From: Deltaproteobacteria bacterium | GTDB taxonomy: Bacteria > Myxococcota_A > Polyangia > GCA-2747355 > JADLHG01 | Assembly (NCBI GenBank): GCA_020848905.1 | Contig: JADLHG010000060.1 | Span: forward strand, 1 to 51,812 | Length of the DNA: 51,812 nt | Reading direction: 5' to 3' | Shown: positions 8,854 through 17,664 of the stretch, one piece after another | Position numbering within the stretch: the stretch's first letter is position 1 | Layout of the letters: every line of letters starts with the position of its first letter | Notes under the pieces: generated by a model | What the model was told of the DNA's origin: nothing | What the model saw: the letters and a program-made list of their open reading frames with translations, nothing else | Database searches by the model: none | Made by a program: the position numbers and the translations under genes

Positions 8854-11030
8854 GGCGCGCGTCCCTCGAGGCCCACGATGGCGCTGAAGCCGGGGCTAGC
8901 GATGGCGCTTCCGTGCGTGCGGTACGACTCGTGGGTGAGGTTCTCCAGCGCCAGGGTGAGCCGCAGGTGCCTGTTCACCGATGCGGCGCCGCGCATGGCG
9001 AAGACGGCATATGGGGGCGTCCCGTCGCAGGGCGAGGGGCCGGCGGGGCAGATGGCGAGGTTCCCCCGGTCGGCGGAGCTGACGCGCGATTGCCGCGCCG
9101 CCCACCGCACGACGAGTTCGGCGAACCATCGGCCGCGGGGGTCCTCGTGGCGAACGCCTCCGAGGCCGCGGAGCGGAGGGACGCTGCTCAGCGGCTCGTC
9201 GAAGTTGCCCGGAAGGTCCAGACTCGCGTTCCCGTGCGTCCACGCCGCCCAGCCACCCAAGGACCAGCGCGCACCGAGACGCACGCGAAGGCTCGTCTCC
9301 ACGCCGTGCAGGGTGGCGTGCTGGGCGTTTGCGCGCTGCGTGACGGGGACGAGGAGGGGCGTGCCATCCGCCTTCGTACCGCAGTAGAAGGTCGAGGTGC
9401 TCCCACCGGAGGCCGTGGGAAGGCTCGCGGAGCTCTGCAGGATGGCGTCCGTGAGGTAGGTAAAGAAGTAGAAGACGGAGCCTTCGAGCACCCCGAAGAG
9501 GTCGAGCTTGAGGCCGGTTTCCGCGGTGAGGTTACGTTCCGCGCGGAGCGCGGAGTTGGGTATCTCGTAGGTGGTCGCGGTGCAGCCGAGGGCGGTGTGG
9601 TCGTGGACGTCAGGGGCCCGGTAGCCCTGGCTGACGCCTGCGACGAGGTTCAGTCCGTCTCCCACGGCGTAGCGAGCGTGGAGGCTGCCCGTGGCTGTCC
9701 AGCGGGTGGTGTTGGTGGCGTCGAGGCGACTCAATGGATCCGCCGGGACATCCACGCGCCAGCCCGCGACCCGCCCTCCGAGGTCGAAGGCGAGCTTACT
9801 GCCGATGTTGACCCGGTCGTTCGCAAAGATGCCCCATTGCGTGAAGCGAGAGCCGTCGAGATAGCGGCCCCGGCCCAGAGCAATGCGCGTGGGCTCCGTG
9901 ATGAGCTCCTGTTCCGCGGTAGAGGAAATCCAGTCGTGCGCGACCTCGGCCCCGTAGCTCAGGCGGTTGTAGGGCACGTGCGTGCGAAGCACGGCGCGTG
10001 CGGAAACCGTCGTGGTCTCGTCGCGCTCGCGATCGATGCGATTCGCCTCGGGTCGGAACCCCTCGCGGAGCGTCCGCAGGGATTGGGCGGAGAGGGTGAG
10101 CTCGACGCCGTGGAGGAACACTCGCGGGAACTTCCCCGCGTAGTTCAGCGCGACGACGTCGCGGGCGTGATCTCGCACCCGCGAGAAGGCCGCGTCACCG
10201 GCGGTCGACGGGAAGTACGCGTCGTGTCGTTCGCCCCGGGTGTAGTCGAGGTCGACAAGGCCTGCGGGGCCGAGGTCGAGGCGGGCGGCGATGTCGGCGT
10301 TTGCCTGCCAGTAACTCGTGTAACGCTGGCGGCCGATGTCACGACCGCCGAGGAGGTCGTCTAGACGCCGGGCGGTAAACCCCGCGCGCAGCCCCAGGCG
10401 ACGGAGATGACCCGCGGCAGCCGCGTGACCTATGAGCCCGCTGGCGGCGCTGTCGAACCGGAGGAGCGCATCCGCGCCGATGTCCCAGGCGCGACGGGGG
10501 TCGAAGCGCGGTCGCTGGGTGACGACGTTGATCACCCCTCCCATCGCGTCGGATCCCCAGAGCACGGACGCCGGACCGCGGACTACCTCAAGCTGATCTA
10601 CGAGGAACGGATCCAGATCGCCCAGCGGGGTAGCGATTGGTCCGGACCAGCCCGGGGTGAGGCGAACGCCGTTCTGGAGCACGAGGACGCGCGGCGTGCC
10701 GAGTCCGCGGACGTTCACCGTCGAGACGCTCGGGGCTGACCACGCGGCCTGCGCCCCCTCGCTCTCGAGGAGAGCCTCTGCGACGGTCGAGCGGTGCTGG
10801 TCCGAGATCGCCCGCGCCCCCATCACCTCCACGGCTCGCGGCGAGTCGAAGGGCAGCTCCGCCTCGGGGGTGGCCGCGAGGCGCCGGGGGGGGGCGGCGG
10901 GCCGGTCCGGCGTCGAGGGATCGTCGGCGCGCGCGGTGGGGGTGATCGCAGCGGAGAGGATGCACGACCACACCAGGCGTTGCCGGGAGCGGAACGCTGC
11001 ACGCCGCGATCCGCGTTCTCCGGCGACCAT
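8850..11030 (-). CDS. TonB-dependent outer-membrane receptor
   Basis: A 726-residue outer-membrane receptor for active uptake. A basic n-region (RRAAFRSRQR) and hydrophobic core lead to a likely signal cleavage after TARA near residue 35. The plug domain has a possible TonB box (AVEVMG), TVNVRGLGTPRVLVLQNG, and the diagnostic LEVVRGPASVLWGSDAMGG. Long alternating beta-strand sequence follows, with a large loop containing two Cys (LGCTATTYE and STFYCGTK). The ATG at 11030 is preferred over one at 11120, because the longer frame would place an intrinsic terminator inside the coding region and begins with atypical basic sequence. It heads the operon with pncB-prs-pncA, suggesting import of a nicotinate-like, NAD-derived or chelated compound. 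The substrate cannot be read from sequence. Confidence 0.9.
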   Translation of the reverse strand: MVAGERGSRRAAFRSRQRLVWSCILSAAITPTARADDPSTPDRPAAPPRRLAATPEAELPFDSPRAVEVMGARAISDQHRSTVAEALLESEGAQAAWSAPSVSTVNVRGLGTPRVLVLQNGVRLTPGWSGPIATPLGDLDPFLVDQLEVVRGPASVLWGSDAMGGVINVVTQRPRFDPRRAWDIGADALLRFDSAASGLIGHAAAAGHLRRLGLRAGFTARRLDDLLGGRDIGRQRYTSYWQANADIAARLDLGPAGLVDLDYTRGERHDAYFPSTAGDAAFSRVRDHARDVVALNYAGKFPRVFLHGVELTLSAQSLRTLREGFRPEANRIDRERDETTTVSARAVLRTHVPYNRLSYGAEVAHDWISSTAEQELITEPTRIALGRGRYLDGSRFTQWGIFANDRVNIGSKLAFDLGGRVAGWRVDVPADPLSRLDATNTTRWTATGSLHARYAVGDGLNLVAGVSQGYRAPDVHDHTALGCTATTYEIPNSALRAERNLTAETGLKLDLFGVLEGSVFYFFTYLTDAILQSSASLPTASGGSTSTFYCGTKADGTPLLVPVTQRANAQHATLHGVETSLRVRLGARWSLGGWAAWTHGNASLDLPGNFDEPLSSVPPLRGLGGVRHEDPRGRWFAELVVRWAARQSRVSSADRGNLAICPAGPSPCDGTPPYAVFAMRGAASVNRHLRLTLALENLTHESYRTHGSAIASPGFSAIVGLEGRAP

Positions 11031-11293
11031 GGCAAGAGGATAGAGGCGAGGACGCAGGGCGCGCAAAGAAAACCCGCGCCGCCGAGTTCGACAGCGCGGG
11101 TGAAAACGCTGGCCCCGCATGAGTCGGTGGGAGAGAATCTATTCCCGATCTTGCAGGTGGGCTCCACATTGCCGGCTTACGCGCTTCCCGACGTGCGGGT
11201 CTGCGCTCTACGGGCAGGGGCGGATCCCTGGGATTAGATCCTTGTAGGAAATAGAATTTTTCTCCCTGCCGAATCCTCCGCAGACGGCCTGCT
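11031..11293 (-). promoter_or_regulatory. Long structured leader of the receptor/NAD-salvage operon
   Basis: Between the predicted transcription start (~11293) and the receptor ATG lie ~260 bases of leader. It ends in an intrinsic terminator (11065-11100). Upstream are two alternative partners for the terminator's 5' arm: GCGGG (11118-11114) can pair with CCCGC (11100-11096), and CAGCG (11111-11107) with CGCTG (11096-11092). Either would disrupt the terminator. This is the architecture of a riboswitch or attenuator, but no known aptamer could be assigned. Confidence 0.5.
11065..11100 (-). terminator. Leader terminator (putative attenuator)
   Basis: On the minus strand CCCGCGC and GCGCGGG form a seven-pair GC stem around a 14-base loop, followed by TTTTCTTT. 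The hairpin lies ~35 bases upstream of the receptor start codon and downstream of the promoter, so it should stop transcription before the operon unless an alternative fold forms. Confidence 0.65.
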
Positions 11294-11299
11294 GACTAA

Positions 11300-11328
11300 A
11301 ATATAGAAGGCAGAGCGCTGCACGTCAA
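11300..11328 (-). promoter_or_regulatory. Sigma-70-type promoter of the receptor/NAD-salvage operon
   Basis: On the minus strand TTGACG (11328-11323) and TATATT (11305-11300) are separated by exactly 17 bases. The match lies in an AT-richer island between nuoI and the receptor gene and points at the receptor operon. Transcription would start near 11293. Confidence 0.75.
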
Positions 11329-11356
11329 CGGCGGGAGATGCGAAAAGAAGCGCGCG

Positions 11357-11953
11357 CTAGCGCTCGTCCTTCTTGAGGTGATCGGGACGGTAGATGGCTT
11401 GCGTTGCGCCGATCGTTGTGTACCGCTGCCTCCACTCGCCACCCGCGCCGCCGTCCACGGCCACGCTTCGAGCTCCCCGGCTCATGAGCGCCTCTTTTCC
11501 GAGGAGCGCGTCGCCGCGGGAGGTCACGGGCTTCATGTGAACGTGCGTGTCCATCCGCAGCGCATCGCACGGGCAGGCCTCCACGCACAAGCCGCACACC
11601 ACGCAGACGAGTTCGTCGATCTCGAAGCGAACGGGGTACTTCTCGACGTCGCGGCTCGTCGAGTTCTCGCGCTCGCCCGCCACGATGTGGATGCAGTTCG
11701 CGGGACAGACGGTGGCGCACATCATGCACGCAGTGCAGCGCACCGAGCCATCCTCGCGCTTCATCAGTCGGTGCACGCCGCGGTAGCGTTCCGGCAATTC
11801 CCGCCGCTCTTCGGGGTAATTGACAGTGATGATCTCCTTCCGCGTGAAGAGATTCACGAAGAAGTGGCGCAGGGTGATCCCCACCCCGCGGAGCACCTCG
11901 GGCAGGTAGAGCTGCTCCCACAGTCCGCGTTTCACTCCGACGAGCTTGCCCAT
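11357..11953 (-). CDS. nuoI: NADH-quinone oxidoreductase subunit I
   Basis: A 198-residue subunit of the peripheral arm of complex I, carrying two [4Fe-4S] clusters. Two ferredoxin motifs are intact: [12 protein letters not shown] and [12 protein letters not shown] (CxxCxxCxxxCP). The N-terminal amphipathic part ([23 protein letters not shown]) and [13 protein letters not shown] are typical. The C-terminal ~40 residues (Gly/Arg-rich, then [19 protein letters not shown]) extend past the core domain. It is the last gene of this complex I cluster; no nuoJ follows. It starts four bases after nuoH with AGGTGA upstream. Confidence 0.96.
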   Translation of the reverse strand: MGKLVGVKRGLWEQLYLPEVLRGVGITLRHFFVNLFTRKEIITVNYPEERRELPERYRGVHRLMKREDGSVRCTACMMCATVCPANCIHIVAGERENSTSRDVEKYPVRFEIDELVCVVCGLCVEACPCDALRMDTHVHMKPVTSRGDALLGKEALMSRGARSVAVDGGAGGEWRQRYTTIGATQAIYRPDHLKKDER

Positions 11954-11957
11954 CAGG

Positions 11958-13046
11958 TCACCTAGGCAGTCCGGGCTGGGACCACATGACGAGAGCGGCA
12001 GTGATCACGACGTTCGCGATCGAAGCCGGCAACATGCCTTTCCAGCCCAAGCGCATGAGCTGATCGTACCTCATGCGCGGGAGCGTCCAGCGAATGGCGA
12101 GCTGGATGAAGCACACCACGAAGACCTTCGCCATGAACGCCGCCACGCGCAGCAACACCACGATCCAATGGGCAAACGCACCGTCCTGCAGGCCGGGGAT
12201 CTGCCAGCCGCCGAGGAAGACGGTGGTGACGATGGCGCCGACGAACACGATCTCCAGGAACTCACCGAGGAAGAAGGTCATGAACCGCACGCCGCCGTAT
12301 TCGACGAAGTAGCCCACGATCTCGGACTCTCCCTCCGGCAGGTCGAAGGGGGCGCGCTTCGTCTCGGCGATGGCCGCGAAGAAGAACAGGATGAAGCCGA
12401 GCGGCTGCTGCACGATCCCCCAGTGGGCGAGGGTGTCCTGCTTCTGCACCATCGCCATGGGCTCCAGGGTGCCGAAGACCAGGAACGCACCCATCATCGC
12501 CATGCCCATGGTGACCTCGTAGGAGATCATCTGCGCCGAGGCGCGGAGTCCGCCGAGGAGAGCGAAGTTGTTGAAGGAGGCCCAGCCGGCGAGAGCCGCT
12601 CCGTAGACCCCGAGGGAGGCCACGGCGAAGATGAACAGGATCCCGATGTCGATGTGCGCGATCTGGAGGTACTCGACCTGCTGGCACTGGGCGAGGTCGG
12701 CCACCGGCACGGCGAGCTTGTCGAGGCAGACGGGCGGGCCGAAGGGAATGACGGCGAAGGCGAGCAGGACAGGAACCAGCGCGAAGAGAGGCGCAAGGAG
12801 GTAGACGGTGCGGTGCACCTTGGGCGGGATGAAGTCCTCCTTGTTGAGGAGCTTCAGCGCATCGGCCACGGGATGGAGGAGGCCCCAGAGTCGGACGCGA
12901 CCGATGTTGGCCCGGACCGGCCCGATGCGGTCCTGCATCAGCGCGCTTTGGCGGCGCTCCATCCAGGTGAGGATGGCCGAGAGGTTGACGGCGAAGCCGA
13001 TCATGATGGCGATCTTCACCACCGCGGCGACGATGAGCCCCAGCAT
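11958..13046 (-). CDS. nuoH: NADH-quinone oxidoreductase subunit H
   Basis: A 362-residue integral membrane subunit that forms the quinone-binding junction between the arms of complex I. About eight to nine hydrophobic segments are visible. Family motifs include [16 protein letters not shown] and [21 protein letters not shown] near the N-terminus, and the conserved acidic loop [18 protein letters not shown] with VEYGG. AGGAAGGAGG precedes the ATG at 13046. The gene lies two bases from the nuoG stop on one side and four from nuoI on the other, so it is cotranscribed. Confidence 0.97.
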   Translation of the reverse strand: MLGLIVAAVVKIAIMIGFAVNLSAILTWMERRQSALMQDRIGPVRANIGRVRLWGLLHPVADALKLLNKEDFIPPKVHRTVYLLAPLFALVPVLLAFAVIPFGPPVCLDKLAVPVADLAQCQQVEYLQIAHIDIGILFIFAVASLGVYGAALAGWASFNNFALLGGLRASAQMISYEVTMGMAMMGAFLVFGTLEPMAMVQKQDTLAHWGIVQQPLGFILFFFAAIAETKRAPFDLPEGESEIVGYFVEYGGVRFMTFFLGEFLEIVFVGAIVTTVFLGGWQIPGLQDGAFAHWIVVLLRVAAFMAKVFVVCFIQLAIRWTLPRMRYDQLMRLGWKGMLPASIANVVITAALVMWSQPGLPR

Positions 13047-13048
13047 CG

Positions 13049-14653
13049 CTAGCCCCTCCTTCCTGCGAAGCGCAGCTGTCCGGCCCGCATCGGCTCGCCC
13101 CAGCTGGCGTGGGCCATCGAGGGATGGTGACGACGGAGCTCGTCGAACACCGCCTCCGGCGACGGGCGTTCGGCTTCGAGACCGAGCAGCCGAGCGAGCC
13201 GCCCGATGAGGTCCCAGTGCGGGCGCGCGAGTCCGGGCGGCTCGACGGCCGCACGTAGCCGTTGGACGCGGCCCTCGTAGTTCGTGATCGTTCCGTCCAC
13301 TTCGGCCCAGGCGGCCGCGGGGAGCAGCACGCTCGCCGCCTCGCTGGTCGGTGAGGCGATGCTGGCCTGCACGACGAGGACGGCGAGCTGGCGCAGCGCT
13401 TCCGGCGCACCCGCGTCGCTTAGCGGGCTGTCTCCGACCACGAGCAGGGCTCGGACGGTGCCGGCGGCGATGTCAGCCGCGAGGTCTCGCGTAGAGCGCG
13501 CGGTATCTCCCGCGATGGTCAGAATGCCGGAGCGGTTGGGATTCGGATCCGAGCGGCGCAGGATGCCGTCACCGCGTCCATCGTTCGGGCGATCGGCCAG
13601 GTAGACCGCTGCGAGGCCGAGGAGGTCGCGGGCGAAATGCACCGAGGCGAAAGCGTCCTCGTTCGTGAGGTCGGCGCCCACCACGACACCCAGCGCGTGT
13701 CGCTCCTCCCCGAGGTAGGGGCGGAGACTGGCCGCCGCAGCGTCGAGAGCGTCCTTCAGCGATTCCTGGCGGCCGTTCACGCGAGGTTGACTCACCCGCG
13801 GGCCGCCAATCGCCTTGTAGGTCCGTCGCCCGTCGTCGCACATCCAGCTCAGGTTCATGTCCCACCGTTTCGGGGGCACGAGGCGGTAGATCTGGTTACG
13901 ATGGTGATGGATCTCCGTCTGGCAGCCCGCCGAACAGCCGACGCAGGTGCTGCGGGTCGAGAAGAGCTCCCACACCCGAATCTTGAAGCGGAAGTCCTTG
14001 TCCGTGAGGGCGCCCACGGGGCAGATATCGACGGTGTTGAGGCTATAGGGATTGTCGAGCCGCTCCCCGGGGGCGGTCGTCAGCATCTCGTGGTCGCCGC
14101 GTCGGGAGAAAACGAGCTGAGGAGCTTTCGCCACCTCCTGACAGAAACGGACGCAGCGACTGCAGAGGATGCAGCGCTCGGTGTCGAGAACGATGTGGGG
14201 GCCGAGGTCGACCTTCTTCGGCTTGTCGACCTTCGCGTGGTTGATCGCCGAGTCCTTGCCGTCCCAGTCCATGTAGTGCCGCTGGAGCGCGCACTCGCCG
14301 GCCTTGTCGCAGATGGTGCAGTCCACGGGGTGATTGACCAGCGTGAACTCGAGCATCCTCTGGCGCGCCTCGAGGACGTCGGCGCGGGAGGAGTACACCT
14401 CCATCGCCGGTTGCACCGTCATCTGGCACGCGGGCACGAGCTTCGGGTTGGTCCCTACCGCGACCATACACTGGCGGCAGCACGCCGCGACGCTCAGCCC
14501 CGGGTGGTAGCAGAAATAGCTCAGGTTCTCGCCCGCTGCGAGCATCGCCTCGAGGAGGTTGGTCCCTTTGGGGGCGCTCACGGGCCGGCCGTCGACCGAG
14601 AAATCCACCATCTCGACGGTCGGCGCTCCGGGATTCGAGGGAGTCGATGTCAT
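13049..14653 (-). CDS. nuoG: NADH-quinone oxidoreductase subunit G (short form)
   Basis: A 534-residue iron-sulphur subunit. The N-terminal [2Fe-2S] domain has YFCYHPGLSVAACCRQC. It is followed by the His-Cys cluster region (NHPVDCTICDKAGECALQ), the [4Fe-4S] motif ERCILCSRCVRFCQE, and CVGCSAGC at the start of a shortened molybdopterin-oxidoreductase-like region. It is much shorter than the ~900-residue enterobacterial form, as in several other lineages. The ATG at 14653 is chosen because GAGGCGG precedes it; a GTG at 14680 would overlap nuoD. nuoE and nuoF, which normally precede nuoG, are absent, so NADH input must be encoded elsewhere or another donor is used. Confidence 0.93.
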   Translation of the reverse strand: MTSTPSNPGAPTVEMVDFSVDGRPVSAPKGTNLLEAMLAAGENLSYFCYHPGLSVAACCRQCMVAVGTNPKLVPACQMTVQPAMEVYSSRADVLEARQRMLEFTLVNHPVDCTICDKAGECALQRHYMDWDGKDSAINHAKVDKPKKVDLGPHIVLDTERCILCSRCVRFCQEVAKAPQLVFSRRGDHEMLTTAPGERLDNPYSLNTVDICPVGALTDKDFRFKIRVWELFSTRSTCVGCSAGCQTEIHHHRNQIYRLVPPKRWDMNLSWMCDDGRRTYKAIGGPRVSQPRVNGRQESLKDALDAAAASLRPYLGEERHALGVVVGADLTNEDAFASVHFARDLLGLAAVYLADRPNDGRGDGILRRSDPNPNRSGILTIAGDTARSTRDLAADIAAGTVRALLVVGDSPLSDAGAPEALRQLAVLVVQASIASPTSEAASVLLPAAAWAEVDGTITNYEGRVQRLRAAVEPPGLARPHWDLIGRLARLLGLEAERPSPEAVFDELRRHHPSMAHASWGEPMRAGQLRFAGRRG

Positions 14654-14663
14654 GGAAGCCGCC

Positions 14664-15905
14664 TCAACGGTCGCACTCACCGCCGATCATGTTCAGCGTA
14701 TCGAAGATCGGCACAAGGTCCGCGATGAACTGGCCACGAAGCATCTGCTCCATGGCCGTCATCTGCATGAAGCAGGGAGGGCGGCAGCGGCACTTCACCG
14801 GGCGACCGGTGCCGTCGGACACCAGGTAGAAGCCCAGCTCGCCGTTGCTCGCCTCGGTGTAGCTATAGGTCTCGCCCGCGGGGACGCGGATCCCGTCCAC
14901 GACGAGCTTGAAGTGGTTGATGAGGCCTTCGATCGTGTTGTAGGTCTCGCGCTTCGGAGGCAGCACCACCCGCGGGTCGTCGAGGAGCACGGGACCCGGC
15001 TCCACCTGCTCGAGCGCCTGCTGGATGATGCGAATGCTCTGCCGGACCTCTTCGATGCGAACCAAGTAGCGATCCAGGTTGTCGCCGTTGGTTCCGATGG
15101 GGATCTCGAAGTCGAATCGGTCGTAGACGCGGTAGGGGTGAGCCTTCCTGACGTCGTACTCGACGCCGCTCGCGCGGAGGCAGGGGCCCGTCCAGCCGAA
15201 GCTCACGGCATCCTCGGCGCTGACGACCGCTATCCCCTCCATGCGATCGAGAAAGATGCGGTTGCGCGTCACGAGGCGGTCGATCTCGGAGACGATCTCT
15301 CCAACTTTGAGCAGCGTGGCCCCGGCGCGGTCTGGCCAGCCTTCGGGCATGTCCCAGGCCACGCCGCCGATGCGGACGTACGAGTGCGTGAGGCGAGCGC
15401 CAGAGATCTCCTCGAGGAGATCCCAGAGCCATTCGCGCCCCTTCACCGCGTAGAAGAAGACGGTCAGCGCACCCATTTCCATGACCTGGGCGGCCATGTA
15501 CGTGAGGTGGTCGCACAGGCGCGCTAGCTCTCCCACGATGACCTGGATGTACTGCGCGCGGAGCGGGGGCGCGATGCCGAGCAGCTTCTCGACCGCCATG
15601 GCGAAGCCCACGTTGTTGAGCATGGGCGAGGCGTAGTTCAGTCGGTCGGTATAGGGGAAGATCTCGGCCCAGGTGTGCGCCTCGCACTCCTTCTCGAAGC
15701 CCCGATGGAGGTAGCCGACGTTCACCTGCGCGTCCTTGATCCGCTCCCCGTCCAGAACGAGCCGTATGTTCACCGTCCCGTGCGTCGCCGGGTGGGACGG
15801 ACCGAGGTTGATGATCATGTCGTCCGTGGGCAGATGTCCGATGTCCGCAGCGCGGGAGAGCTGCGGGACGGGCCGACGGATGGTCAGGTCAAGGCGTTCA
15901 GACAT
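14664..15905 (-). CDS. nuoD: NADH-quinone oxidoreductase subunit D
   Basis: A 413-residue 49-kDa-type subunit that lines the quinone site of complex I. Conserved features are INLGPSHPATHGTVNI, VGYLHRGFEK, the DRLNYASPMLNNVGF segment, and the C-terminal KCRCRPPCF and GECDR ending. The ATG at 15905 has AAGGAA about 10 bases upstream. nuoC lies 76 bases upstream and nuoG follows after ten bases. nuoC and nuoD are separate genes, unlike in E. coli. Confidence 0.97.
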   Translation of the reverse strand: MSERLDLTIRRPVPQLSRAADIGHLPTDDMIINLGPSHPATHGTVNIRLVLDGERIKDAQVNVGYLHRGFEKECEAHTWAEIFPYTDRLNYASPMLNNVGFAMAVEKLLGIAPPLRAQYIQVIVGELARLCDHLTYMAAQVMEMGALTVFFYAVKGREWLWDLLEEISGARLTHSYVRIGGVAWDMPEGWPDRAGATLLKVGEIVSEIDRLVTRNRIFLDRMEGIAVVSAEDAVSFGWTGPCLRASGVEYDVRKAHPYRVYDRFDFEIPIGTNGDNLDRYLVRIEEVRQSIRIIQQALEQVEPGPVLLDDPRVVLPPKRETYNTIEGLINHFKLVVDGIRVPAGETYSYTEASNGELGFYLVSDGTGRPVKCRCRPPCFMQMTAMEQMLRGQFIADLVPIFDTLNMIGGECDR

Positions 15906-15981
15906 CGTTCTTCGTTCCTTGCGCCGGGTGGGCTTCGGCACGCAGCGCCGCGGCCATCAGTCGAAGGCGCGGGGAGGGTCG

Positions 15982-16527
15982 CTAGGGATCCAGCAGGCTC
16001 CTTCCGGTTCCAGGGCGCCCGGCCAACGCGGCGGCGATCTCCTCCGGAGGACGTCGCGCGAGAGGTTGTCGCCGCTCCTTCGGGTAGTCCTTGCGCAGCG
16101 GGTGTCCGACGAACTCCTCGTACAGCAAGATGCGGCGAGGATCGGGATGGCCGTTGAAGCGGATCCCGTACATGTCCCAGACTTCGCGCTCCAGCCAGTT
16201 TGCGACCTTCCAGAGGTCGCTGACCGTGTCCACCGTCGGGTCTTCGAGCTGCACCCGGGTCTTGAGCCGCAGGCGGTGGCGACGCTTCATGGAGTAGAGG
16301 TGGTACACGACCTCGAAGCGATAGGCTCGCGCCTGCTCGAGGTAGTCTACCGCGGTCAGGTCGGTGAGCAGATCGAAGTTCAGCCCGTCCGTGTCGCGGA
16401 GCCAGAGGCACGCGCGGTGCACCGCGGCGCGATCGAGCAGCGCTGTCTCGTCACCGCGGTGCTGGTGCGTCTCGATCACCGCGGGACCTAGCTCTGCCAC
16501 GAGTCTCTCGAGCGCCATCTGGCTCAT
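15982..16527 (-). CDS. nuoC: NADH-quinone oxidoreductase subunit C
   Basis: A 181-residue 30-kDa-type subunit of the peripheral arm. The family signature is WLEREVWDMYGIRFNGHPD followed by RRILLYEEFVGHPLRKDYP. N-terminal sequence (FDLLTDLTAVDYLEQ, FEVVYHLYSMKRRHRLRLK) fits the NuoC fold. Its ATG overlaps the nuoB stop as ATGA (16524-16527). The C-terminal ~25 residues are a poorly conserved Arg/Pro/Ala-rich tail. Confidence 0.96.
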   Translation of the reverse strand: MSQMALERLVAELGPAVIETHQHRGDETALLDRAAVHRACLWLRDTDGLNFDLLTDLTAVDYLEQARAYRFEVVYHLYSMKRRHRLRLKTRVQLEDPTVDTVSDLWKVANWLEREVWDMYGIRFNGHPDPRRILLYEEFVGHPLRKDYPKERRQPLARRPPEEIAAALAGRPGTGRSLLDP

Positions 16528-17060
16528 CGCACCGCTCCGGGCTTGGTGACGGCGTCGACGCCTTGCGCTTCGCGTTGCTTTCGCTGGTCGAGCTCGTACA
16601 TGCGCTCCGACCAACCCTGGCGGCTCTGGATGCGGTCCTGGAGCATGATCAAGGCGTCGAGCACCTGTTCCGGACGCGGCGGACAGCCGGGGATGTAGAC
16701 ATCCACCGGGATGACATGGTCGATGCCTGGAGTCACGGAGTAGTTCTGATAGAAGCCGCCGCTCGAGGCGCATACCCCGAACGACACGACCCACTTCGGC
16801 TCGCACATCTGCTCATAGATGCGCTTGAGCACCGGGGCTTGCCGTTCGGTGACGGTGCCGACGACCATGAGCAGGTCGGCCTGTCTGGGCGAGAAGCGGG
16901 GGAACTCGGCCCCGAAACGCGCCACGTCGTAGCGCGGGCCCCACAGGGACATAAACTCCATGGCGCAGCACGCGGTCGCGAAGGGGTACTGGAAGAGGGA
17001 GAACTTACGCGCCCACGCGACGGCGTCGGCCAGGCGGCCCGTGGTGAATTCTAGTCCCAT
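16524..17060 (-). CDS. nuoB: NADH-quinone oxidoreductase subunit B
   Basis: A 178-residue PSST-type subunit holding the N2 [4Fe-4S] cluster, the last iron-sulphur centre before quinone. Cluster ligands are visible: the adjacent pair in ATACCAMEF, one in SFGVCASSGGFY, and one in YIPGCPPRPE. FGAEFPRFSPRQADLLMVVG is also conserved. Its start overlaps the nuoA end by ten bases. The short charged C-terminus (ELDQRKQREAQG) is variable in the family. Confidence 0.97.
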   Translation of the reverse strand: MGLEFTTGRLADAVAWARKFSLFQYPFATACCAMEFMSLWGPRYDVARFGAEFPRFSPRQADLLMVVGTVTERQAPVLKRIYEQMCEPKWVVSFGVCASSGGFYQNYSVTPGIDHVIPVDVYIPGCPPRPEQVLDALIMLQDRIQSRQGWSERMYELDQRKQREAQGVDAVTKPGAVR

Positions 17061-17452
17061 TCGAGCGCCTTCTTTCTCCAGACGAAGATCAGCGCCAGGA
17101 GAAGCACTGCGAGGAAGACCAGCATGACGAGGAATCCGAACGGGGAGACCGCACCGCGGCAGACCCCGTTCTGGACCTCGCCGGTGCAGCTCAGGTCCCG
17201 GAACATGACAGCCCAGGGGTAGAAGAACGCGGCCTCGATGTCGAACACGAGGAAGAGCAAGGCCACCCGGTAGAACTGCGCGTTGAACCGGAGACGCGGC
17301 GCCCGTATGGGGTCCATGCCGCTCTCGACCGGCAGCTGCTTCTCGGGCGTAGACTTCGACGGGCCGAGGAGTTTCGGAACGAACAGGAGCACCGAAGCGA
17401 GGCCGCCGGCGACGGCCAGAAGCACGAGCACGGGCAGATAGCTGGTGAGCAT
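17051..17452 (-). CDS. nuoA: NADH-quinone oxidoreductase subunit A
   Basis: A 133-residue membrane subunit and first gene of the cluster. Three hydrophobic segments are visible: near the N-terminus (YLPVLVLLAVAGGLASVLLF), in the middle (ALLFLVFDIEAAFFYPW), and near the C-terminus (FGFLVMLVFLAVLLLALIFVW). The YES/VESGMDP-type loop and FDIEAAFFYPWA are diagnostic. The loop between helices 2 and 3 carries two Cys (LSCTGEVQNGVCRG). A consensus promoter lies ~50 bases upstream of the start. Confidence 0.96.
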   Translation of the reverse strand: MLTSYLPVLVLLAVAGGLASVLLFVPKLLGPSKSTPEKQLPVESGMDPIRAPRLRFNAQFYRVALLFLVFDIEAAFFYPWAVMFRDLSCTGEVQNGVCRGAVSPFGFLVMLVFLAVLLLALIFVWRKKALEWD

Positions 17453-17500
17453 CGCGTCCTTGGGATTCTCGTCGGCACCCGGTTGGCGCCGACGGGGCTA

Positions 17501-17529
17501 AGTATGCTGACGGCCTCGGGTGCTGTCAA
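17501..17529 (-). promoter_or_regulatory. Sigma-70-type promoter of nuoABCDGHI
   Basis: On the minus strand a perfect TTGACA (17529-17524) is followed after 17 bases by CATACT (17506-17501), about 50 bases upstream of the nuoA start. It sits downstream of the macro-domain gene, so the nuo operon has its own promoter. Confidence 0.75.
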
Positions 17530-17664
17530 AGCAAAACTGGCGGCGCATGACGCGGCTTTCCTCTGTCACTTCCAGGCGTTCGAGTCGAAGAGAATCGCAG
17601 GCGCGCATGGCTCGGAAGGAGGATCTGGCCCGGGTGAGAGGGGCGCAGAAGGGGTGCGGGAGGG

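Noticed and set aside
11031-11293. Cobalamin riboswitch in the TonB-receptor leader
   Set aside because: Short phrases such as GGGAA and GCCCACC look suggestive, but the B12-box and ordered core elements could not be aligned; kept only as a leader of unknown class.
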